DNA from: Heliocidaris erythrogramma
Taxonomy: Eukaryota; Echinodermata; Echinoidea; Camarodonta; Echinometridae
Length of the DNA: 64,000 nucleotides
NCBI GenBank assembly: GCA_025617745.1
Contig: CM046855.1
Span: 19,065,880-19,129,879, forward strand
Direction of reading: 5' to 3'
Shown here: piece after piece, positions 57,162 through 64,000 of the stretch
Layout: each line of letters begins with the position of its first letter
Position numbering within the stretch: position 1 is the stretch's first letter
The notes under the pieces: model-generated
Seen by the model: only the letters and a program-made list of their open reading frames with translations
Database searches by the model: none
What the model was told of the DNA's origin: nothing
Translations under genes and position numbers: made by a program

Positions 57162-59081
57162 TCATGACCACAGTCCATCATTTCTCTCCTTCAGTCTCTT
57201 GCGTCGACGTGCCAACCCAGACCATGCATGTCTCTCACGGTGCGATACGTCGAACTCCGAATTCTGATACTGCTCTGAGGAACGAGGAGTTGAAGTGAAC
57301 CTGCACTGTTGTTCCAGATGCACGCTGCGTCGTTTCTTCCTTGTGCCTTTTCTGCGTCTTGACTTCTGCGTACCAAGTTCGGGTCTGGCATCACTCTCTG
57401 GTTGCGACCTGGCTCTCTCAACTGGGTGTTGTTCTTGTGCTTCTATGTGTAGCACCTGTCCTGGCTCTGATGCGGGAGTTTCTTTGCATGGAACCGTGCC
57501 CCATGGAGTACGCAGCTCCAACTTCTGGCAGTCAAGAACGGCGTTTGTTTGGATTAAGAAATCCAAGCCTAGAATGCCCTGATTCTTCACATTTGCTACC
57601 GTGATGGGGGTGTTGACAAGCCAGTTGCCTATCTGCACTTCCAGCATCGCCTTCCCTCTGACTTGTACTGGTGTGCCATCTGCTTGCTTCACAATTGTCG
57701 AAACTGGCTGCAAAACCGGCTTCCTGTCTTCGGCGATCTGGTCGAAAACAGCTTCTGATATGAAGGTGGTTGTGGACCCAGTATCTATCAGCATGGTGAG
57801 AGGCTGACCATTCACCTTCCCATCTAGAAACAGCCCCTTTCTGCTTCCTCCACCTGATGCACCAAGTGGCCTGACCTGCTCACTGTCATCTGTATTTCTG
57901 CTCTGTTCGGCATTCTGTCGGGTACTCCCATTCAACCCATCTGGTACTGGTGGCGGTTGCGGTGGACCCGGACTACCATGTTGTGCAGTATACATGTCCT
58001 GCGGATTGCCACCATTTAACACCTCTGGAACCAGTTCTGCCTGTGGAACTTCGTTTCCTCTCTGATAGTTGTAGTCTCTCTGGTAGTTGTAGTCCAGGTG
58101 ACTAATTTTTGCTTCAGCTTTGGCGATTACAGCTTCCAAGGCCTTCTCTAATCGCTGTAAGTTGCTGACCTGTGTCATTGGTTCTACCTCCTCCAGAACT
58201 CGACTGTAATGAGGTGTTCGCCTGCTATCATGCCTCCTAACCTCCATCTTGAGAAATGCTTCAGTGTTCAGCGCTGCTTCTACTGCAGCATCCAGCGTGC
58301 GTGGTTGTGCACGAAACAATCCTTCCCGGATATCTGGATTCTCAATGGCATCAAGGAAATGACCACGAGCCAGTCTATCTTGTCCATTTTCGTCAAATTC
58401 TGGATATGCCAGCACTGACAGGTCTCGTATCTTCTGACCTAGCTCTTGCAAAGATTCATTTGGTCCTCGACGATACTGGCGGAGTTCGGCCAGGTACACT
58501 TCAGCTTTCCCTGCAGGACCAAATCGTTTCTGCAATCTAGCAACCAAAGTCTCGTACGTTAAACGTACACCAGGTTGTTGAGAAAGCAGTTTAACAGCTG
58601 GCCCTCTCATGCAGGCTGAAAGATACTGCACTGCTTCATCCTTCGTCCAGCCATTCACTCTGCTGCAAGCTTCGAAATGAGTCAAATAGTCCAGAACTGA
58701 TCCATGTCCGTCAAACTTGTCTGGAAGTACATTTGGCTTTCTATTAACCAAATCTGCTCTGTAACTGCCATCTTGTGGATGTAATGATGTAGGCACTTCT
58801 GTTTGCCCCCTGAAGGTGGAAGTAAACTGCCCACTTCTTGGTTCTGCATGTCCAGTAGCTCCGACGTCCGGTTGTGCGTAAATTGGGGAATCTGCCCATT
58901 GAGACGTGGTACGTGAGGACCGTACTGTTTGTTCCTTGGAACCAAAGTCTGTCCTCGGAGCGGATTTTACAGTTGGCGTGTTTGCCAATGATGCCCGAAG
59001 TTCTCTCATCATTTGGTCTACCTCGACCATACTTCTCTCTAAGTATGCCATGACAGCAGCTGGTGACGGTGGTTGTTCCAT
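57162..59081 (-). CDS. Gag-protease polyprotein of the LTR element, 639 aa
   Basis: The first ATG after the primer-binding site is at 59081 (MEQPPSPAAVMAYLERSMVE); the frame is intact to the stop at 57162. Residues about 115-275 form a Ty3/gypsy-type Gag capsid domain (KFDGHGSVLDYLTHFEAC, QYLSACMRGPAVKLL, LQKRFGPAGKAEVYLAELRQ). A Pro/Gly-rich linker follows. Residues about 420-520 are a retropepsin with the active-site LIDTGSTTTF and the flap/second-core motif ILGLDFL. The tail is Arg/Lys-rich. No CCHC zinc knuckle is visible. There is no reverse transcriptase, so the product could at most form particles and process them. The intact frame over 1.9 kb fits a young insertion. Confidence 0.9.
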   Translation of the reverse strand: MEQPPSPAAVMAYLERSMVEVDQMMRELRASLANTPTVKSAPRTDFGSKEQTVRSSRTTSQWADSPIYAQPDVGATGHAEPRSGQFTSTFRGQTEVPTSLHPQDGSYRADLVNRKPNVLPDKFDGHGSVLDYLTHFEACSRVNGWTKDEAVQYLSACMRGPAVKLLSQQPGVRLTYETLVARLQKRFGPAGKAEVYLAELRQYRRGPNESLQELGQKIRDLSVLAYPEFDENGQDRLARGHFLDAIENPDIREGLFRAQPRTLDAAVEAALNTEAFLKMEVRRHDSRRTPHYSRVLEEVEPMTQVSNLQRLEKALEAVIAKAEAKISHLDYNYQRDYNYQRGNEVPQAELVPEVLNGGNPQDMYTAQHGSPGPPQPPPVPDGLNGSTRQNAEQSRNTDDSEQVRPLGASGGGSRKGLFLDGKVNGQPLTMLIDTGSTTTFISEAVFDQIAEDRKPVLQPVSTIVKQADGTPVQVRGKAMLEVQIGNWLVNTPITVANVKNQGILGLDFLIQTNAVLDCQKLELRTPWGTVPCKETPASEPGQVLHIEAQEQHPVERARSQPESDARPELGTQKSRRRKGTRKKRRSVHLEQQCRFTSTPRSSEQYQNSEFDVSHRERHAWSGLARRRKRLKERNDGLWS

Positions 59082-59107
59082 ATTGGTGGATTTGTACTGG
59101 TCGGCAA

Positions 59108-59125
59108 ATCCCACTCCTGACACCA
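59108..59125 (-). promoter_or_regulatory. Primer-binding site, tRNA-Leu type
   Basis: Minus strand TGGTGTCAGGAGTGGGAT, two bases inside the 5' LTR; it is complementary to a tRNA 3' end of the form ATCCCACTCCTGACACCA, which is that of leucine tRNAs. Confidence 0.8.
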
Positions 59126-59127
59126 CG

Positions 59128-60027
59128 TGTAACGAAATCGACGCTGCTTCCTCCAGCTGCGGTTTCGGTCAGGATAGCCCGAGCTGAGGACGTGGTACGT
59201 TTGGCGGAAATATACCACCTTGTCGAACCTGCTTTCTCTCCAAACCTTGCTGTCTCTGCAAACCGTCACTACTGCGCTATTACTGCTAGTTTACTCTTCA
59301 GAAGTACGCAGTACCGCACGACCATGTCCAGAAGACTTCAGTACCGCACGACCATGTCCAGAAGTACGCAGCACCGCACGACCATGTCCAGACCTCGTTT
59401 TCAGTAGATTGTCGTCCACCAGCTTCCCTGCGATGAGGTGCTAAGACAGCCAGGCAAAAACCCAGAAATCAATCACTGGCGTAGCGATTGAACAAGTTAT
59501 TCTCGAAATCCTCCAAATCAATATTTGGAAAGACTGTGCAAAACCATCATTTGAATCATTTGGCCCGCACACCAAGCCAGCCTGAAGTATCAGCCACCGT
59601 ACTATCAGGCTCGGTGAGCGCTGACTTGGCATACAGTGAATGACTCAGCCATAGACCAATTTTATTCAGCAAATACACCATAACATAATTATGCAATCAC
59701 ATGTACAAGAAAAAGTGGTTAATTAAATACACATGCAATAATCAACTCATATTTTCCTAACTTTCCTTGCTTTGACCTAGGCAAATGACCTACCAGATTC
59801 ATTGGCATAAAATGCTAAATAGCTTGGTAACAATCATATGAAGCAAATATAACAACAACAAAAGTTACAGGCTAAAGTGTAACTAAAACATCATCTTTTC
59901 TCAGAAACGTAACATGATCGATCTCACATTTTGATAAAATGTTATTTCAATGCGGTAATCGGCCAAAACAGTAATTTCTATACGAAAACCTAAGCTTTCC
60001 TACGAAATTAAACCCAATTTCGTTACA
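59128..60027 (-). repeat. 5' LTR (900 bp)
   Basis: Matches the 3' LTR throughout except for 4 extra bases (AATT, near 59687) and 7 extra bases (CAGATTC, near 59795). Confidence 0.95.
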
Positions 60028-60082
60028 ATATCATATCAATAACTCATCTAAGCATATCGTATTCTATATCAGCAAGTTAGTA

Positions 60083-60170
60083 TTGCTTTAATAATAACAA
60101 TAATAGCTGTTTGTTATATAGCGCCTTGCCAGTTATGTAACCGACCAAAGCCCTTACAACTCGTTGAAGA
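60083..60170 (-). mobile_element. Fragment of a SINE 3' end
   Basis: ATAATAACAATAATAGCTG, then GTTATATAGCGCCTTGCCAG, similar in plan to the tail of the SINE at 36486-36842 (TTATTATT tail next to GCGCTATACAAG on the opposite strand). No tRNA head remains. Confidence 0.5.
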
Positions 60171-60544
60171 AAAAAGATAACATCACTAGGAGAGGTTAAA
60201 TCCGAATTTTTGTGATACAGGTTTGTACATAACAAATTGAGAAAGCATAAAGATCATTCATCTTTCCTGGGAGTGCATATAAATTCACATACATGTATCT
60301 GGATATCATAATAAACCCACATTTGAAGTGAATTGTCTATAATATTTTAGTTCAAACTTAAAACAAAGGAGATAATAAACGGTTGCAATGCAACTGAAAT
60401 TAGTGGAGGTCTACACATATGCATGGTATGACAAGGACGTTCAAAAATTAAGTCAAGGGAATTTTCATTACCCTATTGTCTTGCCATTCGATATCATGTC
60501 ATAACATTTTTTATTCTCATAAGAACCTAAAATCATTGGAAAAA

Positions 60545-61756
60545 TAATTTAAATGTTGAATTACTTAAAGTTTCGAAATGGTTTAAGTGGAATAAGCTTT
60601 CTCTCAATATTCAAAAAACTCAATTTATGCATTTCAAACACAATAATATCCATGTAGCTAATACTCCTATTAATATCAAGATTTATAACATTTCCGTTGA
60701 ACAAAAGAAGAGTTCTAAGTTCGTAGGCGTTATAATTGTTGAAAATTTAACATGGAACGATCACATTAATCATATTATATTATGCATTTACCGAGGTGTG
60801 GGAATCATTTATAAGTTAAAATTTATGTTGCCACGAACAATTTTGTTTTTATTGTATAACGCATTGATACTTCCTTATATAACATGTTGTAATATTGTTT
60901 GGGCTAACTGTGGTATTACCAAACTCAATACCATTCTTTCCCTACAAAAGCGGGCACTTCGTATTTGTACAGGATCGTCTTACTTTTCTCATTCTGATCC
61001 ACTTTTTTCAGCTTAAAACAATGAAGGTCACTGATTTAAATATTTTTCAAGTTGCAGTTTTTATGTTTAAATATAAAAATAACCATCTTCCTTCCTCATT
61101 TCAAAATTTATTTAATCTAAACAGTACAATTCACACATACCCTACCCGTATTTCAGAAAATTTTCATCTAACAAACCCAAAATTATTAATAACGCATAAA
61201 TCAATAAGACACCATGGCCCTGACTTGTGGAATAATCTACCACAACAGTTAAAATGTGCTCCACAATTTACTCTTTTAAAGCGGCTATGAAGCGTAACCT
61301 AATATCCTTATACTCAAATCCACCACCACAATGACCATCTATGTAAAATTAGGCCTATAGTATTTTACTGATTATTGATCAATACAACAACTCATGAATA
61401 CATCTTGACCCCACTGCTAATGCACTTGCACTTGCACTTGCTCTGCACCTCCTCATGACCTCTTTTTTTCAATTTTTTTTTGTAAAGTTCTATGTCGCTT
61501 TTTTACTTTCAGGCCGCCATCGACATCAAGCAAATCGCTCATGATGACGGTCTCCTGCGTTCACAAATCCTGTTAATTGTAAAATGTTAATTTCCCATAT
61601 TGTATACATATTTTCTTTGTATTCAAGAAGTAAATTGTTATTGTCTGACAATATGTTTATACTTTTGTATCTGTAACACATGTATTACTATATTTTGTGT
61701 CATGCTATAATAAACTATGCAGAAATAAAATCAATCAATCAATCAATCAATCAATG
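60545..61756 (+). mobile_element. 3' end of a non-LTR retrotransposon (broken reverse transcriptase)
   Basis: Plus-strand frames: VSKWFKWNKLSLNIQKTQFM (60570-60630), SKFVGVIIVENLTWNDHI, LYNALILPYITCCNIVWANC and ILSLQKRALRICTG, then a stop at 61016 and, in another frame, VTDLNIFQVAVFMFKYKNNH and HHGPDLWNNLPQQLK to 61290. This is the C-terminal region of a reverse transcriptase from a jockey/CR1-like non-LTR element. The 3' end is an (AATC)n tail at 61729-61755. A frame break and 5' truncation make it inactive. Confidence 0.85.
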
Positions 61757-62683
61757 TTCAGAAGGTGACGCACAAGGCTAATTTGCCTTTTGATTCTTTG
61801 CGATCGTGTTGCGTGTGGAACATTACTCCCAGGTTCATTGAATTACGATTATTACACATGAATTAACAGGGTTCACGAGCTCATTGCGTTAAGCAGTGTA
61901 GCAAAATCTGAAAATAAATACCCCAAAACATATAAACGGAGATTACAGGGAATATAATTATATTCAAATAAGTGTTACGGTCAATAATGATGACCAAATA
62001 AAAAGCTTAAAGTGCAGTTAATTTGACTTTAAACATATGAAATTTGTAAAAGGACGATAATGATATAATATCAAATCGTTATCAAGAAAATGTTCTTAAA
62101 ACATCTCATAAAGTAAAATGTTATGTTCATTATGCTATTAAGCAGCTCGATCGAAGCATTATACAGCTGCTGCAAGTCATGGTAGTACTATTTCAGTGGC
62201 AGATCTAGGATATATTTTTAATAGAGAGTCTACCCCTCGACCCGGGCCCCTCGAGCACTAAACATTCTAAATGAACGCTAGTGCAAGTTATAAACACATC
62301 TGCCCTAGATGGATTCACTATTGATCTGTTCTGAAAAAATTATCCCTTGCTTTTTATAATTCTGATCCCGCTCCCTAGTGCTCGATATTAATGCATGTAG
62401 ACATATGTTTCTGTGTCATTTTGTAAATGAATTCATTAATTTTATCAGTAGGCCTACAAGTAAAGCACAATGTATGCTATTTTTTCCTCTTTTAGCCTAA
62501 TATTTATTGTTATGTGTACATGCATTCATTTATTTTAGTTTTCACTTTCTTTTTCATCGTCATTTCAATATTTTGTTGTTGCTGTCATTGCTGTTATGTT
62601 AACCGACATAGCCCTGTGGATGACCAGCTCCTTTTGATTGTTTTTACATGTACCGTTTTACTTTGTGTTTATTATATTCAATG
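61757..62683. other. Spacer, nothing recognised except a hAT-end-like phrase
   Basis: CAGTGGCAGATCTAGGAT near 62195 has the form of a hAT element end and CCCATCACTGA near 62829 could be its partner, but the match is too weak to call. Confidence 0.35.
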
Positions 62684-62815
62684 TATTTTGAGCTGAAAAG
62701 GCTACTCTGTATAAATATAAGAATTAAATAAATAAATAAAATAAATATTTTGAGCTGAACAGGCTACTCTGTAGAAATATAAGCATTAAATAAATGAATA
62801 AAATAAATATTTTCA
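62684..62815. repeat. 62-bp tandem duplication with AAATAAAT tails
   Basis: TATTTTGAGCTGAAAAGGCT and TATTTTGAGCTGAACAGGCT start two units 62 bp apart, each ending in AAATAAAT repeats. Probably duplicated 3' end of a retroelement. Confidence 0.8.
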
Positions 62816-62858
62816 AACCTTTTGAACGCCCCATCACTGAAATCACTAGGATGAACAA

Positions 62859-63884
62859 TTAAGGCACGCTAGGAAGTGTTCTTCCAGAACGCAAAGTCAT
62901 TGCATTATTCATCAGTGAGGTACCCAGCATAAAACGGTCTCCATTTCTCGTACCTGAAACGTTATTACTTGATAAACAATTATTATTTGGCTTAAGATAC
63001 CAAAATATTTTCCCTTGTTTTTCGAGGAGGAAGCGTTTTATATCAGCTCTTACTTCCTCGTTTTCCGTAAGCTTATTTTCTTGAGACCTGAAGACGTTTA
63101 GTGTAGGAAAGATTCGAGTGAGTATAAGTAGTCCGATTGCATTCGCAACACTGGGTACATCTGCTATTTCCTTAGTAATAACCATATGGTGAAGTACGAA
63201 CATCGCGAATAACGACAGAAAAGTGATCATTGCCACGATTTTTGTAACTTCTACATAGATTGGTTTATATATTTCGATGTATTTCGAAAACATATTCCAT
63301 GAGACATGCGGTATTTTGTTCTGATCTACACGCTTTGATGGAGTTTGCTTTTCAATCGAAATAGCTACGTCTATGAATGTGCGAAGACGAGTCTTGTAAT
63401 CGTCATAATATTGGATGAAAATTTGCATGACAAATGCTATAAATATTGTGGTTGCATAAAACGCCCCTTGTACTGTGTTGTAGTTAATCAAGAGACCAAT
63501 GGTAGTTAAAGCAGCGATATCCACCAAATAAGCGATGAAGAGATTTGCAAGAAGATTCGTGTAGACCATCAAGGAGCAGCATATCAAGAACAGAATAATA
63601 CCATGGGTCCTTTTAATGACATATGTGTCTTTCATATGTATCAACGGTTGATAGGGAACATGTAGAAATGGTACTGTATAGAAAAGTAATAATATGAAAA
63701 ATGGAAAAATGAGAAATATAGAGCTCAAGCCATGCTGTGAACAAAACGTAATCCACAGTGGAGGAAAGAAAAGTGTTTGGAAGCGACGGAGGTTGTAACA
63801 ACAAAACTTATTTAGCTCCGAACCAGAAGATTCTATTGGTGGTGGAGGATTTAAAGAACCATGCATGTGATGTAGGATAGTCAT
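62859..63884 (-). CDS. Multi-pass membrane protein, C-terminal exon, unidentified
   Basis: A 341-codon uninterrupted frame with a normal residue mix. Hydrophobic segments lie at about 53-73 (SSIFLIFPFFILLLFYT), 95-112, 114-134, 141-159, 212-233 and 244-262, so five or six membrane passes. A soluble loop of about 50 residues (160-210) follows the fourth, and the last 75 residues are hydrophilic with a basic end. The frame stays open for about 20 codons upstream of the first Met (…FVNFIRLFWTIPSTN), so this may be an internal exon whose start lies beyond the window, or the true start may be further up. I do not recognise the family; channel, receptor or transporter cannot be told apart. Confidence 0.55.
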   Translation of the reverse strand: MTILHHMHGSLNPPPPIESSGSELNKFCCYNLRRFQTLFFPPLWITFCSQHGLSSIFLIFPFFILLLFYTVPFLHVPYQPLIHMKDTYVIKRTHGIILFLICCSLMVYTNLLANLFIAYLVDIAALTTIGLLINYNTVQGAFYATTIFIAFVMQIFIQYYDDYKTRLRTFIDVAISIEKQTPSKRVDQNKIPHVSWNMFSKYIEIYKPIYVEVTKIVAMITFLSLFAMFVLHHMVITKEIADVPSVANAIGLLILTRIFPTLNVFRSQENKLTENEEVRADIKRFLLEKQGKIFWYLKPNNNCLSSNNVSGTRNGDRFMLGTSLMNNAMTLRSGRTLPSVP

Positions 63885-63929
63885 ATTGGTACTTGGAATT
63901 GTCCAAAATAATCGGATGAAATTAACAAA

Positions 63930-64000
63930 GTCTCCTTCGTCTTTGTTTTTATTTTGGTTTTGTTTTTGTTTTTGTTTTTTGTTTGTTTGTTTGTTTGATT
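63930..64000. repeat. (TTTTTG)n and (GTTT)n microsatellite at the window edge
   Basis: TTTTGTTTTTGTTTTTG then GTTTGTTTGTTTGTTTG. Confidence 0.85.

Larger units (their letters stand above)
55863..60031 (-). mobile_element. Ty3/gypsy-type LTR retrotransposon, gag-protease only, with ATAT target duplication
   Basis: LTRs at 55867-56755 (3') and 59128-60027 (5'), each bounded by TGTAAC...GTTACA, flanked by ATAT at 55863-55866 and 60028-60031. Internal region 2372 bp with primer-binding site, one gag-protease frame and a purine-rich tract beside the 3' LTR. Reverse transcriptase, RNase H and integrase are absent. The two LTRs appear identical by eye apart from two indels, so insertion is recent. 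It is an internally deleted, non-autonomous copy that would need enzymes from a relative. Confidence 0.93.

Noticed and set aside
62195-62840. A possible hAT element between CAGTGGCAGATC and CCATCACTGA
   Set aside because: The proposed ends match over only a few bases and no 8-bp duplication is present.

Overview
The window is animal nuclear DNA: AT-rich, with genes broken into many short exons by GT-AG introns, and littered with transposon debris of many classes. Gene content, the frequent TACATGTA words and the repeat families suggest a marine invertebrate deuterostome, most likely an echinoderm such as a sea urchin (inference; no species marker is visible). Four conserved genes can be reconstructed with consistent splice phases. 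ATG14/Barkor (minus, 9703-21081, 11 coding exons, 531 aa) is the autophagy subunit of the class III PI3-kinase complex. TBP (minus, 24859-31497, 7 coding exons, 266 aa) is the TATA-binding protein. ATP6V1D (plus, 37118-41818, 5 coding exons found, N-terminal exon not found) is subunit D of the V-ATPase rotor shaft. ARPIN (minus, 46533-51023, 6 coding exons, 224 aa) is the Arp2/3 inhibitor; its last coding exon holds only Asp-Asp-stop. TBP and ATP6V1D are divergent, separated by about 3.4 kb that carries a 1.4-kb minisatellite and an NRF-1-type promoter.

Layout. 1-1039: end of a transposon-like ORF with a Tudor-like tail. 1.4-2.2 kb: hAT-like non-autonomous element. 3.3-4.35 kb: decayed Gag of an LTR retrotransposon. 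4.6-6.4 kb: possible BESS-domain gene with a duplicated exon and a 600-bp polypurine coding tract. 6.4-6.6 kb: CCAAT/TATA promoter followed by a hammerhead-ribozyme-like core. 9.7-21.1 kb: ATG14, with several MITEs and a 700-bp near-perfect inverted repeat in intron 1. 24.5-31.5 kb: TBP. 32.4-33.8 kb: minisatellite. 34.6-41.8 kb: ATP6V1D, with a tRNA-derived SINE and an antisense non-LTR retrotransposon in or before its introns. 42.3-45.8 kb: two copies of one TIR element in opposite orientation flanking a deleted Tc1-like transposon. 46.5-51.0 kb: ARPIN. 51.2-52.6 kb: two hAT-type MITEs, one with a perfect 8-bp target duplication. 53.6-54.2 kb: 24-bp minisatellite. 55.9-60.0 kb: a young Ty3/gypsy-type LTR element with intact LTRs but only gag and protease. 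60.5-61.8 kb: 3' end of a second non-LTR retrotransposon. 62.9-63.9 kb: exon of an unidentified multi-pass membrane protein.

The four host genes serve unrelated housekeeping roles (autophagosome initiation, transcription, acidification, actin control); nothing suggests a joint pathway. The best leads for something new are the ribozyme-like motif behind the promoter at 6.4-6.6 kb, the large hairpin in ATG14 intron 1, the ARPIN two-codon terminal exon with an inverted-repeat element in the intron before it, and the gag-protease-only LTR element. Exon coordinates were derived by hand from splice consensus, reading phase and remembered family features; no database search was run.
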